Assembly (NCBI GenBank): GCA_003427395.1
Contig: BFEA01000077.1
Location: 3,231,173-3,251,558 of the forward strand
Origin: Chara braunii
Lineage: Eukaryota; Streptophyta; Charophyceae; Charales; Characeae
DNA: 20,386 bases
Reading direction: 5' to 3'
The notes beneath the pieces are model-generated. The model was not told the origin of the DNA. It was given only the letters and a program-made list of their open reading frames with translations, and searched no databases. Shown here in pieces: positions 9,126-18,345 of this stretch. Both the position numbers and the translations under genes were made by a program. The first letter of the stretch is position 1. Each line of letters starts with the position of its first letter.

Positions 9126-9452
9126 AACGAAGGCGCGTCTGACAACCAAGAATACGGCGCGGCCAAGAAAGTGGCGCAACCAAGAAAGTGAAAAAATAAG
9201 AAAGCCACTCAACAAAGTTTTGCTACACTACCGTGGTTATCGAGACAAAAAAGAAAGGGGTTGTATTTTTCCACGGAGCAAGGGCCCAGGTAGGGGAAAG
9301 GAATGAAACTCAACCCAGAACATGGAAAGGTACGTCGCTACTTTATTTTTACCTTTTTGCCAAGTCTCTTAGCCCCCCAGCCGTGGTCCGGAACTGAGCC
9401 TACTCAGCCTGGACCCTACCCCCTTCTGTAAACAAAGTTGGTCTTGTTTACT
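9126..9452. other. unassigned internal sequence of the TIR element
   Basis: It includes a short near-direct repeat, GGCGCnnCCAAGAAAGTG (about 9154-9190). No coding signal or further inverted structure was recognised until the foldback at 9453. Confidence 0.45.
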
Positions 9453-9535
9453 CGAACATAAAGCATATGCGTTGTAAACGAATACAACCCATGGTATACG
9501 TTGTATTCGTTTACAATGCATATGCCTTATGTTCG
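9453..9535. repeat. foldback at right end of TIR element (37-bp arms)
   Basis: The arms 9453-9489 and 9499-9535 are inverted copies with three mismatches in 37, around a 9-nt loop. The outer arm is part of the right terminal inverted repeat of the 7259-9546 element, so the right terminus exists here as a head-to-head pair. Confidence 0.9.
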
Positions 9536-9548
9536 GGGGAAGACGGTA

Positions 9549-11367
9549 GTCTCGAGATCTGTTCTTCAACTAGAGCTAACCAAGGACTCTCTCGGTCAAA
9601 AAGTAGTCGTTTGACCTATTGGATTGAGAGTGTCATAACTTGAGTGGAAGGATCTAAAATTCCCAACCCTCCTTTTGTTTTAGGTTGAATAACTCATTGC
9701 CATACCACTCTACTTATGACATTTTTTAAGACATAATTACCTCTCCATAGATAGGTTATTATTTGTCTTTGTAGAGGTTTAAGTGTTGATTTGTCCAGTG
9801 CCCATATTGCAGACTTGTACCAAAGAGAGACTAAAATAACATTATTTATGACCAGTGAACGTCTTATAACAGATGTTCGTTTATCCTTCTACAGTTCTAA
9901 TTTAACCAGGACTGGTTTAGATATTCAGTCATTGTTTTCTGTTGGTTTACCTTTTGCTGAGAGTGAGACCCCCAACACCCTAATTGGGGTCGCTGATGTC
10001 AAACAACTGACATTTGGATATTCAAAAGATCTCACTCCCTGATGGTATATTCACCAACCTTGAGTTTTTGTACCCCAATTGATCTTCATATCAGAGAGGG
10101 AGCAAAATTTCTCCATTAGACTCTTAATTGTTAACATTTTTTTTGTGCGAGGGTTCCACCATCAAGGATAGGTCGTCTATGAACAAGGAACAGAAAGGTA
10201 TGACTTCTTCTGGAATGTAGCTGACCTGGATACGTTTAATGTCTTTGTTGCATCTTAAGCTAGCCGCTAAGGCTTTCATCATAATGACAAAAAGAAAGGG
10301 AGCAATTGGATCCCCCTGTCTCACCAAACATTTTACTCGATAGGTGGAGTCAGGTTACCATTTATCACAACCCTAGTTGTAAAATTAGAATGTAGGATCT
10401 CAATCCATTTTCTGAAACAAGGACCAAAGTTAAACTTTTATAGACATTTGTCTAAAAAAAAACAGTCAACATGATCATAGGTTTTTTCAAAGTCTATGAA
10501 AATAAAAGTTGCATTGTGCTTAGATTGTTTAGAGAGTTTAACTAATTCATTTACTAATAATATATTGTCTTCAATATTCCTTCCTTCAACGAAGCCCGTT
10601 TGAGTAGGATGAATGATGTCAGTAATAACTTTTAATACTCGATTTGCAAGTGCTTTCGATGCCAGTTTATAAACTACTGTGAGAAGAGTAATCGGTCTGT
10701 AATTACGGATGTTTGCTTTGTTTCCTTTTTTGTATAATATGGTAAGAACCCCATGTCCAGCTATTTCCCCCAAGGTACCTGAGGCCCAGACTGCATGGTA
10801 GAAATCCATTAGATTCTGAGCTAGGTAATCCCACATGGCTTTCCATAATTATTTTGGGAGACCGTCAATCCCGGGAGTTTTTTCCTCCTCCATCATCATA
10901 AGGGCAAACCAAATTTTTTTCTTTGTGAGTGGACCTTCAAGCATCGTTTTTTGTTTGTCTGTTAAAGTTTTGGTTAGTGGTTCAAAAAATTCTTCTATCT
11001 CCCTTTGTTCCTTCGATTGTTGTTTACATTCTTATGTAAAGAGGGTTTTATAGAAGTCTCTTGCTATCTTTGTTCACGCCGTTGTAGATGTGACTAACGA
11101 GTGTTGGTTTTCATGGGGGTCCATGAAAACTTCAATGATGGTTTTGTCAGTTCTGGTTTTTGCTGTCACAAAAAATCTTGCATCCATCACCCCCTCCGTG
11201 TTATGACCCTTGATCTTACCTCTAATTCTGATCCCTTCCCAACGGTGCTCCATATATTTTAGTAATTTGGACTCCAAGTCGCAGATTTTTTTGGTAATCT
11301 CAGATAGTTGAGGTTCGTTCGCCAAATCCTCTTCTTGTTTTTGAAGTTGGTGAGCGTTTGAATTTTC
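9549..11367 (-). pseudogene. LINE ORF2 reverse transcriptase part, decayed
   Basis: This relic encodes the RT of an L1-type LINE, the enzyme that copies element RNA at a nicked target. Read downward from 11367, one frame runs with a few stops to about 10350. Visible RT blocks are KTPGIDGLP (about 10870), NYRPITLLTVVYKLASKALA, TGFVEGRNIEDNIL and FIFIDFEKTYDHVD (about 10480). After a frameshift near 10350 come VRQGDPIAPFLF (about 10300) and FIDD (about 10180), the last being the (F/Y)xDD catalytic box with Ile where Ala is usual. Further frameshifted pieces follow: KINWGTKTQ, RVLGVSL, YLWRGNYV and PKTKGGLGILD (about 9660), the standard order after RT. It is broken by stops, frameshifts and the TIR insertion at 9548. 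Confidence 0.9.
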
Positions 11368-11644
11368 TTAATTTTGTTATTTTTTAGAATTTCGATAACT
11401 GATAAACGAAATTCCGAGAGTCACCAAAGTCCCTCGTTTGGAACGCGGGGGTTGAGGCTCGTAGATAAGCCTATAAGAGAGAGGGAGATGTGTCATTGGC
11501 CACGGGCTGGTAGGTGTGCACAGGCAGCGCCATTTGTCAGCGTTGATGATCTGAGACTGGAGGGTAAAACATTGAAGTAAGAAGGCGGTAGGCCATTTGT
11601 GTGCGGGGATGTCATACTTCAAGCTTTGGCTATTCTGAAAGTGT
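11368..11644. other. junction between LINE and plus-strand coding relic, nothing assigned
   Basis: A stop in the LINE frame at 11368-11370 marks the point beyond which no LINE-like sequence is seen. No target-site duplication or recognisable gene was found here. Confidence 0.45.
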
Positions 11645-14600
11645 GTGGTCATGGCTCTCCATGGCTATAGGCCAGACTGCTGGAACCTCCAAACTCGCTG
11701 GAGGCCGATGTTTGGGGAAGGGCCCTGGATCACTACCATTCTCAACTACGACAGGGGAGTAGAGGCGAAGTTGAAGATCAATGTGGATGGGGGTGACAGA
11801 GACATATGCGACAACGCTCGAGAACAAGAGGGGAGAGGCTCACCTGTCAACGCGTGTCGGCAAGTCTCTAAGAGAGAGGGGTAAGCGGCAGCGCAGATGT
11901 ATGCAAGATGCAATCGAGGGGGTTACAAAAGTCCACTGGGTCGTCCCCATAGTAGAGCACACTTGTTGATCGCCGCGACCAAAAACACTCTTAGTTTTCG
12001 CCGTGAGCTCAGACATGGCTCTCTCCTTGTCTTCATCATGTCCTGGGCAGGCATCAGTTTAAAGGGGGCCGTGATCACCGATAAGCCCCTCTCGAATGAG
12101 CAAGTGGGGGGAGGGCATGTGGTCGCGCTTCAGGCAGTTCATCCGTGTTCCGCGCAAGGCGAGGTTACGCGTGGAAAGGGGGAGAGATGGGTGCACTGAG
12201 AGGCTTGTATGTCACCTGTGACACACTGTGCTAATGGCCCCATGCCCATCAACGAGGGAGTACGCACAAGTGGGTGAGTATACGCAAAGAAAAGAGAGGA
12301 CATGAGCGTCAGACAACTGCTAACGCGTGAGATGGTGAGTGGAGAGAGTGGTTCGCGCGTGCGGTGAAAATGAGAACATTGAGGAAAGCGAGAGACCTGG
12401 ACAGAGTGAGCGAGCTCGTCTGGAGTGGCACTCGGTGAGATTGATGAGCCTGAACTGACGATTGAGGCCGACTGTCCCTTCGTCGTATCATCCAGGCAAT
12501 GAAGGGGGGGGTGTGTGAATATGCGATAACGAAAGGAGGTTATATTAGAGAGAGGAAAAAAAAACAATCCACTTGTCTTTGCGATTGATGTCAACAGTTT
12601 CGAACGAGCCTCACATGCACAGATCCGGTGAAGAAAACGACAAGAAAGGGGCGAGCGGTGTGCTCAGAGGAGACAAATGCCTCTCTTCGATGCCATCGCT
12701 GGCGTAGATGTGGATGCACTGAGCGGAGGTCTACGAGGCTGCTACGTGCGGTGAGAAGAAAAGGAAAGACGTGTGACCCCTTCTGTTGTTGATATCAGCC
12801 CAAGGCAAGTGAGACCTTAGGCCGAGTATGAGGCGGCTGGGAATAGTTAACGGGAAGTAAGCTAGCCAGAGTCTGACGCTCGCCAGAAGTGGTGGAGGAG
12901 CAGTTCTCTGCAAATCTTGTGAGCAGTTTGATCGGTTGGTGCTCACTCTCCATGATTGAGAGGAGGAGTATAACGTTAGCCATTGGGGTAGCGTACAAGT
13001 CGCGCAAAACTGTAGGTATCTGAACTCACAGTCGACAGTGGTTTAACTCGAGTCTCGGTACTCCCCGTGTTAGTTGTGGGGTAATGCTATCTTCGATTCC
13101 TGACATATTGATCATCATCACGAAGAGCGTGCATTGTGTCGGCGACTGCAGTGAGAAAACGGCAGGCGGGGAAGCGGGGACCAACGGGTATAAAGTGCTA
13201 ATAATTTAGGTTGGAGTGCTAATATGAGACCAGTGGGAGTCATGGGGATTGTTTGTGTTGCCTGTTGAGTGATTGAGTGACTCCCCTGGCTATTGTGGCA
13301 ATAATGTATGCTCCACTAAGGCCTCGCTTGAATAAGAGAAAGACTTGTGTGTTTTATCTCGTGATTTCTTGAGTGATTCTAAGGGAACCAGAAAACGTGT
13401 CCCTGTGATTAATATCACATTGTGCGTCAATTTCAAGCCGCGGGAGCAACGGAAGAGGTAGTAGTTCAGAGAATGATTGTCATCCTTGTGGTGACCTCTC
13501 GGAAAGCAATCATATTGCGTGATGACTCGCACACTGTCAGTCATGTCTTCCCCGTTAATCTAACTCCCGGTGGTTCAATGCTCAACCGAGATCAGCCTCG
13601 GAATGAGACGAAGGATACGAGAACCATCGCCAAATGCTGGCATGCGAGTTTAAGTGCTCCAAATTTGATTAGGTGGACATTTCACGCTTTCGAACGAGCT
13701 ATCATGATTACCCCATGAGTGCATGCTTCTGACTGATGTTAAGTTGGTTGATTGGTTGCTAATCAAATGAGAAATGCCCGTGACCGAACCAATCAGATAA
13801 GAAGAATCCACTTTCATGCTCCTCTTGGTCACTGTTTTCTTTCTTTCATTCTATTTGTTTGCCGACCCCACAATTCTGCTCAGACAAAGCTCTGAGTCGT
13901 GCGCATTCCTCCCAGTAAACCGGCTCACTGGTTTGATCACGCTGAGAAAACAAAGATACAAACTAAAGTAACTGAGCTCGGAGAAGAGTGATTTATTTGT
14001 TTTTGCTGGCGCATCACGTTCTGAACCTACCACTAGTAAGAATGAGATAACTAAGGGTTGTAATTCGGTCGTGTTATATGATGGGCAAAAAGCAATGCAT
14101 TCTAAGGAACATCATTTATCTGTTGCCCAAGTTTCTCAGGGAAGGTGACTAGAGAATTACTCACAGCAGGTCTTGTAACTACGAACAGGCCGCTATGTAA
14201 CATGTGCCATACCGCGAAGCGACTGAACTGTTTTGCATTTAAATGTCATACTTGAATGGGATCAATTGAGTTGTAGAACAACTCGTCTTTTGCAACTAGT
14301 CTGTGCGCTTGTCAACCCTGAGCGCTGACAAGCCTCACACATGGAATCATAGTGCCAGGAATAGACTTGTTATAAACTCACCCCTGCCAAAGTTGGGCCT
14401 GAAACCTCTTGTACTCAGAAGGCGACGCCCCCAAACACGGACAGGGTCTGGGTTGAAGACCTCTCGGTTGAGGCAATTTTGGGTGTCGAGCTTGACGCTG
14501 CACCTTGGGTTCGGGATCAGGTAGGAAACCATGTCAAAGGGGCAGGGAAACGACACAAGTGCACCGGAAGTGTGTTTCATACCCACGGACTTTATGGAGG

Positions 14601-14747
14601 ATCGCACAGTACTGTCTCATCCTTCGTGATAATTCCGAGGATGAAGGAAGCAGTCAATACCCAATATACTTAGGGCAAAGTTGTGCTTATTTACAAATTA
14701 TTACTGAAAAAAAGGCCCATAGAACAGTCGGGCCATGTCGAGATCAG
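11645..14747 (+). pseudogene. long decayed coding sequence, identity unknown (left part)
   Basis: Protein-like sequence persists on the plus strand for about 3.1 kb in successive frames. 11645-12199 is one frame with a single stop at 11882; the same frame resumes at 12422-12490 (GEIDEPELTIEADCPFVVSS). Other frames cover about 12885-13048, 13230-13460 and 13422-13718, and one frame holds from about 13714 to 14747 with scattered stops. The last stretch ends cleanly at the inserted module near 14748. Residue composition is normal and not repeat-driven, and the pattern (many substitutions, few indels, TGA-type stops) is that of an old inactivated gene or element. No RT, integrase, helicase P-loop or transposase motif was found. 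A spliced gene is unlikely because stops fall inside the open stretches. Function is unknown. Confidence 0.45.
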
Positions 14748-15228
14748 TCGTCAACAGAGGATTCGTGAAAATCATACAAAACCACAAAACCCAACGTTTT
14801 GTATAGAGTGAAAAATTAGAACTCAAACTTCTATTTTTGGTTTTAAACAACGATACATTTTCGACCACTTTCCAAAAGACAGAGCAAAAAATCAGTCAAA
14901 CGGTCGAGCATCCTCAAAATGTGGAGGAAAAAGTTTGCTTGCAAAGATCCTGTTATAGGACTATAAGTCATTCTCAATAGATTGACAAACGAGCCAAGCT
15001 CCAATAAAACAAACTCAAAAGTTGTAAAAAAAACAATTTTAGTGAATTCTGTCATATAGGGCTATATGTCGTTTCTCACATTTTAATGATTTTATAGACT
15101 TTATAAAGCAATTTTGAAGTTAACAATAAAATCCTTGCCAAAACAATGTATGTTATGTAAAATAATAGCACAAACAGTTTTTGTCTCGAAGACATCTTCA
15201 AATTCTTAGTCAAACGCAAGTTAAAAAA

Positions 15229-15275
15229 ACAAACAAACAAACAAACAAACAAACAAACAAACAAACAAACAAACA
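15229..15275. repeat. (CAAA)n microsatellite
   Basis: About 12 uninterrupted CAAA units inside copy 2 of the AT-rich module. Copy 1 lacks this expansion. Confidence 0.97.
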
Positions 15276-15404
15276 GAAAACATTAAAAAAAAGGAAGTTT
15301 GCCCACAGACTATACACATGATTTTTTGAGGTAATAAAAAAAAAGTATATACTATATTTCAATTTCTAAATATACAATACTTCACCTAGTAATTTTTTTA
15401 AGTA

Positions 15405-15813
15405 GGTTAATTCTTTAAGCCCAACCAATTCAATTACCTGTCAAATCTGGACAGGACGGCCTTTCAGGCCTTTTTTATTGTCATTATAGTATTACGGGGA
15501 GCCCCGTAGCAGGTGCGGGAACTGCACCCACCAGCAGGTGCGATACCTGCTACAGCAGATGGGCGATACCGGCCAGGGGTCAGCCGATAGCATCAGGACC
15601 GAGCTTCTTCGATGGGCCAGTCACTCTGCCTCCCCTCCGGTCCCCTTCCCCTATGAATATCAACAGTCTCTACTCAATGCCACCAGGGGGGACCAACGAC
15701 ATATCTCTACGTGGCGGGTGCCAAGCTTGCCCAGGAAAGCACACCGAGCCAATGGGGATTGAACCCAAGATCTCCTGAATGCCACCTGCGTGCCTTAACA
15801 ACTGAGCTAGTGG
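15405..15813 (-). mobile_element. tRNA-derived SINE, about 409 bp
   Basis: Read on the minus strand from 15813, the head is tRNA-like: TAGCTCAGTTGTTAAGG fits the pol III A box and GGGTTCAATCCC the B box (about 15755-15766), at normal tRNA spacing. A central body of about 250 bp follows. The last 89 bp carry two perfect hairpins (GGCCT/AGGCC and CCTGTC/GACAGG), end GGGCTTAAAGAATTAACC, and match 2798-2886. The SINE splits copy 2 of the AT-rich module. CTAGT occurs at both edges and may be a short target duplication, which is weak evidence. Transcription would be by RNA polymerase III, with an unknown LINE supplying the RT. It is not a tRNA gene: no 3' acceptor half is present. Confidence 0.85.
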
Positions 15814-16005
15814 AAAAACCTGCTTTTTTCCTCGCCACTTCCAGTGGTTCTCAAATTTTATTTTTTTATTCTTTGTTGTGTTTTTTTTTACTTTGCAAAG
15901 AATCTTGCTCCTACAGAAGGCATAAAAACCATACGCTTAGAATCCTAAATAGATTTCGTTCAAACCCAACATTTTTTTATTTATTTTTTTCACAAATCAT
16001 ATGTT

Positions 16006-16078
16006 CATCATCTAGTACTTTGCATCACCGATCTGACCAGGTCGAGATCAGCCATCATTTAGTGCTCTGCATCACCGT
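16006..16078 (+). repeat. 47-bp partial tandem duplication next to the module
   Basis: CATCATCTAGTACTTTGCAT at 16006 recurs with three mismatches as the segment starting at 16053, a period of 47 bp. The 11-mer GTCGAGATCAG at 16041-16051 also occurs at 14737-14747, on the other side of the inserted module. Confidence 0.75.
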
Positions 16079-16174
16079 CAATCGCCAGCATAGGCCAATG
16101 ACCACCAATTGAAAACCAAGGGTTCGTCAGTGGGTCCTTGTCGTGAGTTCTCCGAGGGTTCCCGTGCTCATTCT

Positions 16175-16440
16175 TGGGTATGGCTATGGAATTCTGATTT
16201 GCATTCATTATCACCAAGCAGTCTGGAATATTGTTTGTAACAATTCCTTCAAAGCATTTTTTCATTTTTTTTTTAACGTGGCACATTGCGAATATGTTGT
16301 GTTGTATCTAAAGCTTTGAGTGATACTTCTTCAAAGTGTTGAAAATGCGCTTGTACATGAAAAATGTGCTTCCAATTGGTTAAAAAACCTCCAATCCATT
16401 TATGATTTATATAACTTTTCGTGCTTTTGAAAACAAGGAC
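16175..16440 (-). pseudogene. rps2: mitochondrial-type ribosomal protein S2 fragment
   Basis: S2 is a small-subunit ribosomal protein (uS2). The minus-strand translation contains SYINHKWIGGFLTNWKH (about 16430-16370), the signature that in bacteria reads VNHRWLGGMLTNWKT, and further on KKCFEGI and IPDCLVIMNANQNSIAI (about 16250-16178), matching the conserved GLPDALFVIDADHEHIAI block. The wording is closest to mitochondrial rps2 of land plants as I know it. The two blocks are in different frames, shifted at an A10 run (T10 on the plus strand, 16265-16274). N- and C-terminal parts of the protein are missing, so this is a fragment. It could be mitochondrial DNA in the nucleus, a broken transferred gene, or less likely true organellar sequence. 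Confidence 0.75.
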
Positions 16441-17311
16441 TGCTAATAAAGCCCCTGCGTTATGCATGAGCTGAGTGCCAACTGAAATATTCAAACCGAA
16501 AAGTTAGCCAGCGTTGCGATCACGCCCACCAACCTGTTCTACAGGTTAATCCGTGATTGCATGACCGGATCCAGAAACACATCCAGTTTCACCGTGTTGT
16601 GGATGCGGAAGAAGACCATGATCAATACTGTCTGTGGTGCTAGAGAACAAATCGAGGCTAGTGTCAATCTGTTTAACTAAACTTGGGATAAGGTTCCCTT
16701 GCATCATAGAACTGACAGTGAATTAGTTGTAGTGAAGCAGTCGTTAACAACAGCTCGGGGCGCTCGGGGTAAACTGCACGAGTTTATTTCGATGTTCGAC
16801 GGACTGGCAACAAATACTACTCTACTCAGATCAGCAAGGCCTAAGGGCAAAGTAGTTTGGGAAAAGTGAAATGGTAGACAATAATATCCTCTCGGTACCC
16901 TGTGCGCTCTACCGAGACAAAGTCAAAGGCTCGGAAGAAGGTGCTATCAAAGATATTCAGCACTATGTAAGGATAATGAGAGAGTGGGTATTAGGGTCGG
17001 TGAGGGACCAGAAGTTCATTGAGTACGTCATCTACTTCCACGGAACAGACGAAAAACTACACAACACATTCTCTTCCATTGAAACCGTTAATCGAGCACG
17101 AGAGGTCATCAGTAATCAATAGTGAGGATCTTCTCTAACACTGCAAAGGAGAACTGATAAAGTGGGAATCACATGGCAACGTTCAGAGGCCGGATGTGAA
17201 AGAAAGCATGCAATATTGCCAAGAGACAAACCACAACCAAGTATACAATGCATTATCAAGATCTGATCACCGAGAATATTACGCAAAGCCATCCTATCTG
17301 GCACAGTCAGT

Positions 17312-17365
17312 TGAATCACTGGATTCTTTTTTTTTTTTTTTTTTTTTTTTTGAATCACAGGATTC
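17312..17365 (-). mobile_element. bare poly(A) insertion with 15-bp target duplication
   Basis: On the plus strand, 24 T (17327-17350) are flanked by TGAATCACTGGATTC (17312-17326) and TGAATCACAGGATTC (17351-17365), a direct repeat with one mismatch. Nothing but the homopolymer lies between. This looks like an extremely 5'-truncated retroposition in minus orientation, leaving only the A tail. It interrupts the coding relic. Confidence 0.75.
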
Positions 17366-17647
17366 ATCAGAATTCGGCCGTTACTATTCTTCACATCAGT
17401 ACGATTCAGTCATTCCCAGTCAGTGGGTCAGTCTTGGCCAATCTCAATCGGGTAGCTCTCAAAGATGCTTTTCAGTACCACTATGTCAGTGCATCTGGCT
17501 TCAAACGGGGAGATCTGTCAATCTTTGTGGTTCACACCAAGTTTGCAGGAGACACCATCCACGACCTGAGGCCCTATGTAAAGAAAGGCAAAAAGACTAG
17601 TGAACATTTAGACTCAGACTGAATCACGACAGTCAAATACCAGGCCA

Positions 17648-17746
17648 AAGCTGGTCCGCAGCTTCAGGCCAAAGCTCTACAAAGAGGGGGAGCTTGACAA
17701 GGGTGGTATCAAGCTGGTCCGCAGCTTCAGGCCAAAGCTCTACAAA
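17648..17746 (+). repeat. 36-bp identical direct repeats, 63-bp period
   Basis: The units 17648-17683 and 17711-17746 are identical, and the intervening 27 bp are unique. The repeat lies between two readable segments of the coding relic and was probably created by a local duplication. Confidence 0.9.
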
Positions 17747-18108
17747 TGATTGCCCCAAACCTCATGTCCCTTTTCCTCTCACAAACGGCACTTGTTGGGG
17801 TGACTTGGTTGATCTAGCCAAGAGGTACATCTCATCGGCGAAGATTGATTACGGGTCAGTGACTTAGCCTTCGGAGTTCCGACTTCTCAAGAAAGGGATT
17901 TTCTCCAGGCCCTACCTTCCTACTCTGTGGGAGGAATTATGTGCTATGGTTGACTTCCGTGTCATGAGTCTTGGGTGGAACTGTTCGAAACTTGCAGGCT
18001 TCAGGTGACTCTACATTCAAAAGTCACAATCTCACCAGGTACATAGGCACGATTTGAGGCACAAGAAACGCACAGTCAAATGAGACATTAAGGAACGAGT
18101 AAGGACTC

Positions 18109-18345
18109 TTGACTAGTGTTGGCCTTGTCTATTCACCTGTAATTCCTGAGTCTATTTCGACTTCTCATTCCTCCCTCATTTATCTTATCATTGCCCAAGT
18201 CAGTCAGTCTTGCTTCTCTTGCTTTGCCTCCACGTTCTCTAATGATTTTGTCATGACTCTCAAAATTAGCAACTTGGCAATGCATGGCACACCTGAATTT
18301 TATGACTATTATTTGCATGATCTTTACTGTTCCGAATCAAAATAA
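18109..18345 (+). other. 78-codon open frame ending at AATAAA, unknown
   Basis: This Ser-rich open frame (QVSQSCFSCFASTFSNDF) ends just at an AATAAA sequence (18340-18345). It follows the coding relic on the same strand and could be its 3' end or chance. No domain is recognised. Confidence 0.2.

Larger units (their letters stand above)
7259..9546. mobile_element. 2,288-bp TIR element with TA target duplication, in the LINE
   Basis: The left end (CTGTCTTCCCTCGAAAATAA...) and the reverse complement of the right end (CCGTCTTCCCCCGAACATAA...) match at about 33 of 40 positions. Both ends are flanked by TA (7257-7258 and 9547-9548). Removing the element and one TA joins the LINE reading frame exactly, giving ISR-L-APKV across the site, so this is a true insertion with a 2-bp TA duplication. 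A TA target is typical of Tc1/mariner/pogo elements, and the CCCTCGnnnaTAACGC-like end resembles pogo/Tigger ends; that subgroup call is an inference. No transposase frame is seen, so the element is non-autonomous or composite. Confidence 0.85.
4911..11367 (-). mobile_element. degraded L1-type LINE, 5'-truncated, split by a TIR element
   Basis: A single minus-strand LINE can be followed from upstream of the reverse transcriptase (about 11367), through RT, the region after RT and the zinc-knuckle region, to a (TAAA)n tail. The order and spacing of motifs are those of L1-type elements common in plants. No endonuclease domain is recognisable upstream of 11367, so the copy appears 5'-truncated. 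It is interrupted at 7259-9546 by a separate element and contains a 566-bp internal tandem duplication. Stops and frameshifts show it is dead. No target-site duplication was found at its ends. Confidence 0.85.
14760..15996 (+). mobile_element. AT-rich module, copy 2 (MITE-like), inserted in the coding relic
   Basis: This is a diverged second copy of 7405-8365, in the same orientation. It starts GGATTCGTGAAAATCATAC and ends near CACAAATCATATG, ends that are weakly inverted to each other. Shared landmarks are TTTTGTATAGAGTGAAAAA, TATAGGACTATAAGTCATT, TTTTAGTGAATTC, ACATCTTCAAATTCTTAG and GGAAAAACCTGCTTTTTTCCTC. It is interrupted at 15405-15813 by a minus-strand SINE and contains a (CAAA)n expansion. 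The surrounding plus-strand coding relic stops at its left edge, so it is an insertion there. Confidence 0.75.
16501..18006 (+). pseudogene. long decayed coding sequence, identity unknown (right part)
   Basis: Protein-like frames resume after the rps2 fragment and run about 1.5 kb: 16501-16869 (one internal stop), 16871-17122, about 17154-17326, 17370-17622 after a frameshift, and 17745-18006. A poly(T) insertion at 17327-17350 interrupts it. Strand and decay pattern match the relic at 11645-14747, so both may be parts of one ancestral sequence. I recognise no family with confidence. Two short stretches, RGDLSIFVVHTKF (about 17508-17546) and GDLVDLAKRY (about 17799-17828), faintly recall blocks in picorna-like jelly-roll capsid proteins, which would make it an endogenous viral element. 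That is speculative. Confidence 0.4.

Noticed and set aside
8891-9183. Open frames on both strands across the microsatellite
   Set aside because: They are products of dinucleotide repeats (Ser-Leu, Arg-Glu and Val-Cys runs).
12139-12594. 151-codon minus-strand open frame
   Set aside because: Low-complexity Ser/Pro/His-rich translation antisense to plus-strand coding-like segments; no domain is recognised.
13747-13797. GATTGGTT/AACCAATC inverted pair as a regulatory hairpin
   Set aside because: The arms are only 8 bp with a loop of about 35 nt inside a coding-like relic; this can easily be chance.
15740-15813. A functional tRNA gene on the minus strand
   Set aside because: A and B boxes are present, but no matching acceptor stem closes the molecule and the sequence continues into a SINE body and tail.
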